Shown piece after piece: positions 43,109 to 51,440 of a stretch of DNA of 64,000 nt. The stretch covers positions 1 to 64,000 of the forward strand of contig SFET01000025.1 of NCBI GenBank assembly GCA_004557125.1, read 5' to 3'. A program made the translations under genes and the position numbers. Source of the stretch: Clostridiales bacterium. GTDB taxonomy: Bacteria; Bacillota; Clostridia; Christensenellales; Aristaeellaceae. The stretch's first letter is position 1. The number at the start of each line of letters is the position of its first letter. Below the pieces are notes generated by a model, which saw nothing but the letters and a program-made list of their open reading frames with translations, did not search any database and was not told where the DNA came from.

Positions 43109-43160
43109 AATCCCCTCCCAAGCGCGTTGTGCTTCAGCATATGCGGCGTGGGAGGGGATT
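43109..43160 (-). promoter_or_regulatory. hairpin enclosing the ribosome site of the 43104 gene
   Basis: A perfect 12-bp inverted repeat, AATCCCCTCCCA (43109-43120) and TGGGAGGGGATT (43149-43160), with a 28-base loop. In the minus-strand mRNA the second arm is GGGAGGGGATTTT, which is both the Shine-Dalgarno of the next gene and a short T-run. It may end part of the gerW transcripts or hide the ribosome site. Confidence 0.6.
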
Positions 43161-43167
43161 CTGAACC

Positions 43168-43617
43168 TCAGCCCTGGGGTGCGGACTGGGGGACGCTCTG
43201 GGGGTCAGACTGGGGCGGCGCGACACTGGCCTTCCTGGCCTGTTCCTTCTCGTTTTTGTTCTTCAGCATGGTCTTGACCTCGCAAAGGAGCTGGGGCACC
43301 AGCTCGATGATGCGGTCGGCGGGCGCGTAGGCCTGGGCGGGCAGCAGGCGCACGGAATTCTGGTTCGTCACCAGAAAGCCCATGGGCTGCAGCGTCACGC
43401 CTGCGCCGGTGCCGCCGCCGAAGGGGAGCCGGTCGCCGTCCTCCGCAGGGGCGCGATAGCGCGCGCCGCAGTGGTATTCGCCGCCGCCGGCCACGAAGCC
43501 GAAGCTGACGCGCGAGACCGGAATCACGGTCGAGCCGTCCTGGGTGAGGATCGGTTCGCCGATGACGGTGTCCACGTCCACCATGTCGCGTATGTTCTCC
43601 ATCGTCGTGCGCTCCAT
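43168..43617 (-). CDS. ytfJ: GerW family sporulation protein YtfJ
   Basis: A 149-residue protein of the GerW/YtfJ family, found in spore-forming Firmicutes and needed for normal germination in Bacillus. The signature is GEPILTQDGSTVIPVSRVSFGFVAGGGEY (shown in parts: GEPILTQDGSTVIPVSR and SFGFVAGGGEY), then GAGVTLQPMGFLV. The C-terminal tail is a low-complexity PPQSDPQSVPQS run. AGGAGG lies eight bases before the start. It overlaps the end of the DUF2953 gene by 94 bases. It is the best sporulation marker in the window. Confidence 0.92.
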   Translation of the reverse strand: MERTTMENIRDMVDVDTVIGEPILTQDGSTVIPVSRVSFGFVAGGGEYHCGARYRAPAEDGDRLPFGGGTGAGVTLQPMGFLVTNQNSVRLLPAQAYAPADRIIELVPQLLCEVKTMLKNKNEKEQARKASVAPPQSDPQSVPQSAPQG

Positions 43618-44150
43618 GGGGCAAGCCTCCTGCGAACATAGTGCTGCGCGCCGATGAGCGCGGCGAGAATAATATGTCCCGCGGTCATGGAAATCATTCC
43701 GCGCAGGGTGACGTCGCTGCCAGCGCAGGAGAAGTCCGGCGCGAGGTGCAGCTGCACGGTCCCGGGCGGCGTGCAGGGGGCAATGGATGCCTGAAGCGCG
43801 TCGCTGAGGCCGCAGACGAGGGCGGTCACGGCGGCGTCGCGCGCACCGATGGTGCCCGTGAGGTGAAACTGCTCCAGGCGCATGTGCCGCAGGGCGTAGC
43901 GCGCCGCATGCAGAAGCGCCGGCAGGGTGTCGGTCCTTTCAACGTCCAGCTCCGTGCGCCTCCAGGGCAGCGGCTTCTTCTCACCCAGCGCGCGCCGGTG
44001 AGCGCTGCGTCCGGCGAAGCGTCCCTCAAAGGCGGAGATGCCCGCGCCGAAGGCCGCGCCGTTATGCAGGCGCAGTTCCCAGGCAAATTTCACCGGCACG
44101 CAGCCGATGTAGTACAGCAGAACGAGGATCGCGGCGATGCAAACGGCCAA
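43524..44150 (-). CDS. DUF2953 membrane protein
   Basis: A 208-residue protein with an N-terminal membrane helix (LAVCIAAILVLLYYIG, then VPVKFAWEL) and a second helix near residue 155 (AGHIILAALIG). DUF2953 proteins sit directly before gerW/ytfJ in many spore formers, as here. The start is TTG 44150 with AAGGTG upstream. The last 31 residues (after HYVRRRLAPW) are read inside ytfJ and are of unnatural composition (W, T, R, S), so the original stop has probably been lost. Confidence 0.75.
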   Translation of the reverse strand: MAVCIAAILVLLYYIGCVPVKFAWELRLHNGAAFGAGISAFEGRFAGRSAHRRALGEKKPLPWRRTELDVERTDTLPALLHAARYALRHMRLEQFHLTGTIGARDAAVTALVCGLSDALQASIAPCTPPGTVQLHLAPDFSCAGSDVTLRGMISMTAGHIILAALIGAQHYVRRRLAPWSARRWRTYATWWTWTPSSANRSSPRTARP

Positions 44151-44230
44151 ATTTACACCTTCTCAATAGTTATGAAGACATTTTTTCCAAACTGACGCGA
44201 ATTATTCTTTTTTTTCGTGGCGGAGTGTGT

Positions 44231-44236
44231 TATAAT
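44231..44236 (+). promoter_or_regulatory. -10 element before the methyltransferase gene
   Basis: TATAAT in the context GTGTTATAATAAATAC. The -35 region 17 bases upstream is a T-run (TTTTTT) and does not match well. Confidence 0.5.
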
Positions 44237-44281
44237 AAATACTAGACGAATAACCTGACGGAAAGTGGCGGATGCGGTGGC

Positions 44282-44878
44282 ATGACGGAGCAAAGCGGGT
44301 TCAGACTGCTTCAGGCGGAGGTTCTCGGGCAGCGGCTCTCTCTGGAGACGCACAGGGGACTGTTCTCTCCGGAGCATGTGGATCGCGGGACTCTCGCGAT
44401 GCTTTCGCATGTTGAAATTGCGTCGGGTATGCGCATAATGGATCTTGGCTGCGGCTGTGGTGTTGTTGGAATTGTCGCGGCGAAGATCGCCGGAGAAGAA
44501 AATGTTTTCATGTCCGATGTCGATCCGATGGCGGTGGAAACCGCGCGCCGGAATGCGGAGCGCAATGGCGTGGGCGGCGTTCACATCTTCCTCTCAAGGG
44601 GCTTTGAGAGCGTGGATGCGAGCGGTTTTGACCTGATCCTGTCCAACCCTCCGTATCAGACGGATTTTTCGGTGGCAAAGGGTTTTATTGAAAAGGGTTT
44701 TAACCGATTGAAAATCGGCGGCAAGCTGTATATGGTTACCAAGCGGCGGGAATGGTACAAAAACAAGCTGATTTCCGTTTTCGGCGGGGTGGAAATCCAC
44801 GAGACGGACGGTTATTTTGTGTTTATCGCTCAGCGGCGCAGCCAGAGATATGCGAATCAGTCCCCGCGGCGGGCGTGA
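44282..44878 (+). CDS. RsmC-like class I SAM methyltransferase
   Basis: A 198-residue methyltransferase. It has the SAM motif I MDLGCGCGVVGIVAAK, motif II acidic SDVDPMAVETA, and the motif IV ILSNPPYQTDF typical of N-methyltransferases acting on exocyclic amines. Together with the short length and the KRREWYKNKL segment this resembles the RsmC C-terminal half (16S rRNA G1207 N2). The exact target is not proven. It stands alone before rny and has its own promoter and terminator. Confidence 0.85.
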   Translation: MTEQSGFRLLQAEVLGQRLSLETHRGLFSPEHVDRGTLAMLSHVEIASGMRIMDLGCGCGVVGIVAAKIAGEENVFMSDVDPMAVETARRNAERNGVGGVHIFLSRGFESVDASGFDLILSNPPYQTDFSVAKGFIEKGFNRLKIGGKLYMVTKRREWYKNKLISVFGGVEIHETDGYFVFIAQRRSQRYANQSPRRA

Positions 44879-44966
44879 GCCTGCGCAGGGGTGAATTCCG
44901 GTCGGAGATTCCGGCCGTGCTCGACGCAATCGTATCTTCAAAAGGGAAATACGTTTCTTCTTCGGA

Positions 44967-45012
44967 CCGACAGGACGGCGCATTTCGCGCGGTTCTGTCG
45001 GCCTGACTTTTT
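44967..45012 (+). terminator. terminator of the methyltransferase gene
   Basis: CCGACAG (44967-44973) pairs with CTGTCGG (44995-45001) and the stem continues through GAC/GTT to GCGC/GCGC, followed by CCTGAC and TTTTT. A second small hairpin (AGCGGT-CGT-ACCGCT, 45040-45054, plus TTT) lies closer to rny. Confidence 0.75.
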
Positions 45013-45109
45013 GCATAGAAGTGAAGCGCATGTCATATCAGCGGTCGTACCGCTTTTACCGGGAAGAGAAGCAAACAGAGAAAAGATTGGAATGGGAGGG
45101 TGGAAAACC

Positions 45110-46651
45110 GTGAGTTTTGCAATCACTGCTGTCATTGCGCTGATTGCGTTGGTGGCCGGCCTGGCGGCCGGATACTTCTACCGCAAGAACACGATGGAAA
45201 AGAAGATCGGCCAGACGGAAGAGTATGCAAGGAACCTGCTGGACGAGGCTTCGCGCAAGGCAGAGGACAAGAAGAAGGAAGCGGTTCTGGAAGCCAAGGA
45301 AGAGGTCATTCGCCTGAAGAATGAGCTGGACAAGGAGATCCGCGACCGCCGCAGCGAGGTGACCCGCCAGGAGCGCAGGGTCAACCAGCGCGAGGAACAG
45401 CTCGATAAGAAGATGGACAACCTGGAGCTGCGCGAGGAGCAGCTCAACGACAAGTACAGGGAGGCCGAGCGCCTGGAAGCCGAGGCCCAGCAGATGCACG
45501 ACCGCCAGCAGCAGGAGCTGGAGCGCGTGGCCAACATGACCAGCGATGAGGCCAAGAACATCCTGATCGACCGCGTCCAGAAGGACGCCTACCACGACGC
45601 CGCCGTCATGGTGCGCGAGATCGAAGCCCGCGCCAAGGAGGAGGCGGACAAGAAGGCCCGCGACATCATCTCCACCGCCATTCAGAAGTGCGCGGCGGAT
45701 CACGTGGCCGAGACCACCGTGTCCGTGGTGGCGCTGCCCAACGACGACATGAAGGGCCGCATCATCGGCCGCGAGGGCCGCAACATCCGCACGCTGGAGA
45801 CCGCCACGGGCGTGGATCTGATCATCGATGACACCCCCGAGGCCGTGATCATCTCCGCCTTCGATCCGGTGCGCCGCGAGGTCGCCCGCATCGCCCTGGA
45901 GAAGCTGATCACCGACGGCCGCATCCATCCCGCTCGCATCGAGGAGATGGTGGAGAAGGCCCGCAAGGAAGTGGACAACCAGATCCGCGAGGCTGGCGAA
46001 CAGGCCATCTTCGAGACCAACCTGCACGGCATCCATCCGGAGCTGGTCAAGCTCCTGGGCCGCATGCGCTACCGCACCAGCTATGGCCAGAACGTGCTGC
46101 GCCACTCCATCGAGGTCAGCCATCTGGCAGGCGTGATGGCGGCGGAGCTGGGCGCGGACGTGCAGCTTGCAAAGCGCGCAGGTCTCTTGCATGACATCGG
46201 CAAGGCCATCGACCACGAGGTCGAGGGCACCCACGTGACCATCGGCGCGGAGCTTGCCAAGAAGTTCCACGAGAACGATCAGGTGGTCAACGCCATCATG
46301 GCCCACCACAACGATGTGGAGCCCGCCACCGTGGAGGCAGTGCTGGTGCAGGCCGCGGACGCCATCTCCGCAGCACGTCCCGGCGCGCGCCGCGAGTCGC
46401 TGGAGAACTACATCAAGCGCCTGGAGAAGCTGGAGTCCATCGCCTATTCCTTCGACGGCGTGGAGACCTGCTACGCGATCCAGTCCGGCCGCGAGGTGCG
46501 CATCGTCGTCAAGCCCGAGGATGTGAACGACGCCGGCACGCTGATCCTGGCCCGCGAGATCGTCAAGAAGATCGAAAAGGAAATGGAGTACCCCGGACAG
46601 ATCAAGGTGAACGTCATCCGCGAAACCCGCGCGGTGGAGTTTGCAAAGTAA
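45110..46651 (+). CDS. rny: ribonuclease Y
   Basis: A 513-residue membrane-anchored endoribonuclease that starts mRNA decay. An N-terminal helix (residues 3-24) is followed by a long coiled coil (about 30-200, rich in E, R, K, Q), a KH domain (DDMKGRIIGREGRNIRTLE) and an HD domain (LLHDIGKAIDHEVEGTH, metal ligands). GTG 45110 is chosen: GGGAGGGTGG lies upstream and the family begins at this membrane helix. Upstream ATG codons lack a ribosome site. Confidence 0.95.
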   Translation: MSFAITAVIALIALVAGLAAGYFYRKNTMEKKIGQTEEYARNLLDEASRKAEDKKKEAVLEAKEEVIRLKNELDKEIRDRRSEVTRQERRVNQREEQLDKKMDNLELREEQLNDKYREAERLEAEAQQMHDRQQQELERVANMTSDEAKNILIDRVQKDAYHDAAVMVREIEARAKEEADKKARDIISTAIQKCAADHVAETTVSVVALPNDDMKGRIIGREGRNIRTLETATGVDLIIDDTPEAVIISAFDPVRREVARIALEKLITDGRIHPARIEEMVEKARKEVDNQIREAGEQAIFETNLHGIHPELVKLLGRMRYRTSYGQNVLRHSIEVSHLAGVMAAELGADVQLAKRAGLLHDIGKAIDHEVEGTHVTIGAELAKKFHENDQVVNAIMAHHNDVEPATVEAVLVQAADAISAARPGARRESLENYIKRLEKLESIAYSFDGVETCYAIQSGREVRIVVKPEDVNDAGTLILAREIVKKIEKEMEYPGQIKVNVIRETRAVEFAK

Positions 46652-46662
46652 GGAAGATGAAG

Positions 46663-46686
46663 GGCCCGGCTGACGCCGGGCCTTTT
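46663..46686 (+). terminator. terminator of rny
   Basis: GGCCCGGC (46663-46670), loop TGAC, GCCGGGCC (46675-46682), TTTT. Confidence 0.9.
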
Positions 46687-46873
46687 GTGTTGGTACTGGG
46701 AAAACGGAAGAGAACATATGTAACAAAATCATTTCGATCTTTCGATGGAAATTAACGAAATGTTCCGAAAAATATTGTAAGTTTGCTCTCGCCTGCTCCT
46801 GCAAAAAGGAGTATTATATACACTAGAGTATTTATATTGCACTGTGCATTTGTACATATCTGGAGGAGAATTC

Positions 46874-49800
46874 GTGTCCCAGAAGAAACAAAAGCGTGCC
46901 GGGAAATCCGGAAAAAATAATGGCGCGAAGAAAAATGCGCTCTGGTATCGGAAGCGGGAGGGCGAGCGGCCGCTTGTGGTGGCACTGGTCGCCTGCCTGT
47001 GTGTGCTCGGCATCCTGGCAGGTTATTTTTTGCAGAACAGCTCCCTCCAGACCATGGGCCGGACGCAGGCTTCGGCGCAGACGGGCACAATCCGCCTGAG
47101 CGAAGTGATGTCGGAGAACGCTTCCACGATCCTCAGCAGCACCGGCGATGCGCCGGACTGGATTGAAATTGAGAACACCGGCAGCAGCAGCGTGAACCTG
47201 TCAAAGTATTCCCTGGCGCTCGAATCCAACATCAACCGGATCTTCGTGTTCCCGGATTGCACCATTGCGCCGGGCGAATATCTGGTGATCTATGCGGAGG
47301 GCTCGGATGCGTCGAAGTCCGATTATGAACTGAGCGCGCCCTTCCGCCTGGCGGCCTCCGGCGGAGATACGCTGGTGCTGCTCAACGCCCAGGGCGCCGC
47401 CATCGACAGCGTGACCACGCCGGAGCTTGGGGTGGACGCCGTCTATTGCCGCGACGGCGAGGGCAGCTGGCAGATCAGCAGCACGGGCACGCCCGGAAGG
47501 AAGAATGAGATTTCCGATGCGCAGAGCGGTGAAAAGGCCGCGGTGCGGGTGCAGCCCGGCGCCGTGGAGCTGAGCGAGGTCATGAGCTCGAACACGCTCT
47601 ATTGCCCGGACGAAAACGGCGAGTACCACGACTACGTGGAGATCCACAACACCTCCGATGCGGAGGTGGATCTGCAGGGCTGGTATCTGTCCGACTCCAG
47701 CGACAAATTGAAGAAGTGGAGCTTCCCGGCGGTGAAGATTCCGGCGGGCGGCTATCTGATTGTCCATTGCTCCGGCTATGACCGCAAGGAGGATTCTGCG
47801 CACCTGCACACCGGCTTCAAGCTGAGCAGCGCGGGGGAGAGCGTCTATCTGAGCAATGCCGAAGGTGCGACCGTCTCCGCGGTGGATGTGCCGGCGCTGA
47901 CGGACGGCCAGGCGTACAGCTACTTTGAGGGCGAATGGACCACCGCCCTGGCACCCACGCCGGGAATGGAGAACAGCCACGAGGCCGGCGCGGCGCTCAA
48001 TGCCCAGCGCTTCGGCGCGGCGGCGGGCGTGTACATCAATGAGGTGATGGCCTCGCCCAGCAAACAGAATTACGACTGGCTGGAGATCTACAACGGCGGC
48101 TCCCAGCCGGTGGATCTGAGCAGCTACGGACTCACCGACGATGCTGCAAAGCCCCGCAAGTGGCAGTTCCCTGCCGGAACCGTCATTCAGCCGGGCGAGT
48201 ATCTGGGCGTGTATCTCTCGGGAACGTCGGCCAGCCAGCTGGAGGGCTTCCTGAATGCGGACTTTGCCCTGAATGTGGCGGGCGGCTACACCGTGGCGCT
48301 GGCCACGCCGGACGGCAGCATCGTGGACGCCATGTACGTGCCGCAGCAGTACGGCGGCATCTCCTACGGCCGGGTCAGCGGCGAGAACGGCTGCTTCTAC
48401 TTTGCCGAGGGCACGCCGGGTACCGCCAACAGCGCCAGCCGCTATCGTGGCCGGGCGGAGACCGCGCAGTATTCCGTGCGGGGCGGCCTGTTCAGGACGG
48501 GCGACAGCTTCGCCGTGGAGCTGAGCGCGGCACCAGGCAGCAAGATCTACTACACGCTGGATTGCTCCGATCCGGATCAGTCCTCCACGCTCTATACCGG
48601 CCCCATTTCCGTCAGCGGCACGACAATTCTGCGCACACGGGTGTATCGGGACGGCTACATGGAGTCCTACATGGACACCCAGAGCTACCTCTACGACGTG
48701 AACAACGAGGGCAGCGCCCGCGTGGTCTCCCTGGTGTCCGACTGGGACAACCTCATCAGCGATGAAACGGGCATCATGGTCAAGGGCCCCAATGCCCTGC
48801 CGGATTTCCCCTACGGATCCATGAACAATGGCGCAAACTTCTGGATGGACTGGGAGCGCGAGGCCCACGTGGAGCTGTATCTGGGTGATGGCGAGCAGGC
48901 CATCTCCCAGGAGTGCGGCATCAAGCTGCACGGCCAGTACAGCCGCGCGGCCGCCGTGAAGGCATTCAAGGTGATCGCCCGGGATGAATACGGATCGAAC
49001 CGCTTCGAGTATCCCATCTTCACCAAGCGGGATTACACGGAGTATCAGTCCTTCCTGCTGCGCGCTTCGGGCCAGGACTACAACCGCGCCTTCATGCGCG
49101 ATTCCGTGCTGACCACGCTGGCGGAGGATACCTCCGTGATGTATCAGGAGACGGAGGTATGCGTCCTGTACATCAACGGCGAGTATTACAGCATGATGTA
49201 CCTGCGCGAGCGCATCAACACCCACTCGATCTGCCAGTTCGAGGGCTGGGAGGGCCAGGAGGACGACCTGGATCTTGTGAAGGCCAACAACAACGTGATG
49301 CAGGGCTCCAACGATACCTATCAGGCGTTGATCGACTGGATCAAGGCCAACAAGGACAAGCTCAACACCCAGGAGGCCTACGAGCGCATCGACGCCACCA
49401 TCGATCTGCAGAACTACATCGAATACATGGCCATCGAGATCTTCGTGGGTAACGGAGATACGCTGAACGTCAAGCGCTACCGGAATGTCAATGCCGACGG
49501 CAAGTGGCGATGGGTGCTGTTCGATCTGGACTGGGCCTTCGACGTGGATACCAACTCCATCAATCGCTGGCTGGATCCCCAGGGCATGGGTACGAACAAG
49601 TACACCCGCACGGAGCTGTTCATTGCCTGCATGATGAACGATACGATCCGGGACCGCTTCCTGACCTATTTTGGCCAGCAGATGGCCACCACCTTCTCCA
49701 CGGAGGCGGTGATTGCGAAGATTGAGGCGCGCTACGATCTGATCGACGGCCTGCTGCCGGACTATCTTGCGAAGCTGGGCATGTCCGAGAACAGCTACAA

Positions 49801-49963
49801 CGAGCATCTCAAGGAATTCGTGGATTACGCCCAGACGCGGCCCACGAAGATCCTTGGTTACTTTGACGGCGTATTCAACTTCACCGACGCTGAAAAGCAG
49901 AAGTATTTCGGCGATGCGGTTGCGAAAATACAGGCGTGGGAAGCCGCGCAGGGAGGTCAGTAA
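46874..49963 (+). CDS. membrane-anchored CotH kinase with three lamin-tail domains
   Basis: A 1029-residue protein. A basic cytoplasmic tail and one membrane helix (33-53) place the rest outside. Three lamin-tail domains follow (near 70, 230 and 385: SEVMSENAS, SEVMSSNTL, NEVMASPSK, each with DWIEI/DYVEI/DWLEI and LSxYxL), then a chitobiase-like beta domain (about 547-605, KIYYTLDCSDPDQSS) and a CotH kinase domain (about 615-1000). Kinase marks are GIKLHGQYSRAAAVKAFK and the metal-binding FDLDWAF near 882. CotH proteins phosphorylate secreted or coat proteins. GTG 46874 has GGAGGAGAATTC before it. First gene of a four-gene operon. Confidence 0.93.
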   Translation: MSQKKQKRAGKSGKNNGAKKNALWYRKREGERPLVVALVACLCVLGILAGYFLQNSSLQTMGRTQASAQTGTIRLSEVMSENASTILSSTGDAPDWIEIENTGSSSVNLSKYSLALESNINRIFVFPDCTIAPGEYLVIYAEGSDASKSDYELSAPFRLAASGGDTLVLLNAQGAAIDSVTTPELGVDAVYCRDGEGSWQISSTGTPGRKNEISDAQSGEKAAVRVQPGAVELSEVMSSNTLYCPDENGEYHDYVEIHNTSDAEVDLQGWYLSDSSDKLKKWSFPAVKIPAGGYLIVHCSGYDRKEDSAHLHTGFKLSSAGESVYLSNAEGATVSAVDVPALTDGQAYSYFEGEWTTALAPTPGMENSHEAGAALNAQRFGAAAGVYINEVMASPSKQNYDWLEIYNGGSQPVDLSSYGLTDDAAKPRKWQFPAGTVIQPGEYLGVYLSGTSASQLEGFLNADFALNVAGGYTVALATPDGSIVDAMYVPQQYGGISYGRVSGENGCFYFAEGTPGTANSASRYRGRAETAQYSVRGGLFRTGDSFAVELSAAPGSKIYYTLDCSDPDQSSTLYTGPISVSGTTILRTRVYRDGYMESYMDTQSYLYDVNNEGSARVVSLVSDWDNLISDETGIMVKGPNALPDFPYGSMNNGANFWMDWEREAHVELYLGDGEQAISQECGIKLHGQYSRAAAVKAFKVIARDEYGSNRFEYPIFTKRDYTEYQSFLLRASGQDYNRAFMRDSVLTTLAEDTSVMYQETEVCVLYINGEYYSMMYLRERINTHSICQFEGWEGQEDDLDLVKANNNVMQGSNDTYQALIDWIKANKDKLNTQEAYERIDATIDLQNYIEYMAIEIFVGNGDTLNVKRYRNVNADGKWRWVLFDLDWAFDVDTNSINRWLDPQGMGTNKYTRTELFIACMMNDTIRDRFLTYFGQQMATTFSTEAVIAKIEARYDLIDGLLPDYLAKLGMSENSYNEHLKEFVDYAQTRPTKILGYFDGVFNFTDAEKQKYFGDAVAKIQAWEAAQGGQ

Positions 49964-49968
49964 GCAGA

Positions 49969-50679
49969 ATGCAGGACAAGAGAACGGCGCTGCCCGCACG
50001 GCACGAGCTGAAGTACTTCATCAACCCGGCGGAGCTGGACGTGCTGCGCGCACGGCTGCGCCCGGTGATGCGGATGGATTCCCACTGCAGGGGCGGCAAG
50101 CCCTACATTATCCGCTCATTGTACTTTGACGACATCGACGACAGCGCCTTTTACGACAAGCAGGCGGGCGTGATGCACCGCGACAAGTATCGCATCCGCA
50201 TCTACCGCTATTCGGACAAGGAGATCTTTCTGGAGCGCAAGCGCAAGATGGGCGATCTGATTCAGAAATCCTCGGTGCAGATCACCAGGCGTCTGTGCGA
50301 GCAGCTGATCTCCGGCGATCCCCGGGGACTGCAGACCTCCAGCAATCCGCTGCTGCAGGACGTGTACGTGCAGATGCGCACGCGGCTGCTGCGGCCGGCG
50401 GTGATCGTCGATTACGCCCGGGAGGCCTATCTGCACCCGGCGGAGAACGTGCGCATTACCTTCGATTTGAACCTGAGAAGCGGCCTGCACTCCCAGGATC
50501 TGTTCAACGCGGAGCTGCCCACGGTCTGTCCCCATGACCGGGATGTGGAGATTCTGGAGGTCAAGTTCGACCACTATCTTCCGGAACACATCGCCGGACT
50601 TCTGCGGGGCGTGGAGGCCGAACGCAGCGCCGTTTCGAAATACGTGCTCTGCCGGCGCTTCGAACCCCTGGGCGGCTGA
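49969..50679 (+). CDS. VTC-domain polyphosphate polymerase-like protein
   Basis: A 236-residue VTC-domain protein, the tunnel-shaped catalytic fold that makes polyphosphate from ATP in yeast Vtc4. Basic tunnel residues occur at HELKYFI, RDKYRIRIYR and FLERKRKMGD, and a metal-binding acid in EILEVKFDHYLP. IRSLYFDDIDDSAFYDK is typical of bacterial members. There is no membrane helix, so it acts in the cytoplasm. It starts 5 bases after the CotH stop and is usually seen with CotH and DUF4956 genes. Confidence 0.9.
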   Translation: MQDKRTALPARHELKYFINPAELDVLRARLRPVMRMDSHCRGGKPYIIRSLYFDDIDDSAFYDKQAGVMHRDKYRIRIYRYSDKEIFLERKRKMGDLIQKSSVQITRRLCEQLISGDPRGLQTSSNPLLQDVYVQMRTRLLRPAVIVDYAREAYLHPAENVRITFDLNLRSGLHSQDLFNAELPTVCPHDRDVEILEVKFDHYLPEHIAGLLRGVEAERSAVSKYVLCRRFEPLGG

Positions 50680-50736
50680 CGCCCCTGAACCCCTGTTACC
50701 ATTTTGATTATTTAGATACTTAGGAGGAACACGAAC

Positions 50737-51393
50737 ATGAACGCAATTTCCGGACTCTGGAGCTCCCAAACGATCACCCCTGCATCCTGGCTGACAATCG
50801 TCGTGTCCCTGGTGCTCGCCTTCGCCGTCGGTCTCTTCATCGCGTGGATCTACCGCCGGAATTTCCGTGGCGTGATGTACTCCAACAACTTCGCCCTCAC
50901 CCTGGTGCTGATGACGCTGATCACCTGCCCGGTGGTCATGTGCATCAAGGAGTCCATTCAGCTGTCCATGGGCATGGTCGGCGCGCTGTCCATCGTGCGC
51001 TTCCGCACGGCCGTGAAGGATCCCCTGGACACCGCGTACATGTTCTGGGCGCTGACCATGGGCATTCTGCTGGGCGCGGGCCAGTTCTTCCTGACCGTGC
51101 TGGCGGTTGTGGGCATCGGCATTCTGATCACCGTGGTGGTCAACGTGCAGGCCAAGCGCATGAACAGCTTCCTGCTGGTGCTGCGCATGGGCGATGAGGC
51201 GGAGCGCGCCGCAAATCAGATCGTTGCCGGCCTGCGCACCCAGCAGCTCAAGTCCAAGACCGTGTCCTCCAATGGCATTGAAGCAACCTATGAGATCCGC
51301 GTGGACAAGCCCGACGCGCTGCTGAACAAGCTTCGCTCGGTGCAGGGCGTCTACGATGCGACGCTGGTTTCCTACTCCGGAGAGTCCGCCTGA
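50737..51393 (+). CDS. DUF4956 membrane protein
   Basis: A 218-residue DUF4956 protein with four membrane helices (about 19-39, 51-70, 73-95 and 110-133) and a C-terminal cytoplasmic ferredoxin-like domain. The conserved core is SMGMVGALSIVRFRTAVKDP. DUF4956 recurs beside VTC and CotH genes in many Bacillota and Bacteroidota; its biochemical role is unknown. A link of cytoplasmic polyphosphate synthesis to the membrane is an inference from context. TTAGGAGG precedes the ATG. Confidence 0.9.
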   Translation: MNAISGLWSSQTITPASWLTIVVSLVLAFAVGLFIAWIYRRNFRGVMYSNNFALTLVLMTLITCPVVMCIKESIQLSMGMVGALSIVRFRTAVKDPLDTAYMFWALTMGILLGAGQFFLTVLAVVGIGILITVVVNVQAKRMNSFLLVLRMGDEAERAANQIVAGLRTQQLKSKTVSSNGIEATYEIRVDKPDALLNKLRSVQGVYDATLVSYSGESA

Positions 51394-51440
51394 TCCGCCC
51401 TGCGGCAATCGGCTGAATCTTCTATGGGAGGGTTAACTCA

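Noticed and set aside
44875..45006. 43-codon GTG frame overlapping the methyltransferase stop
   Set aside because: Its last third is the terminator stem at 44967-45001, it has no ribosome site of its own and no recognisable product.
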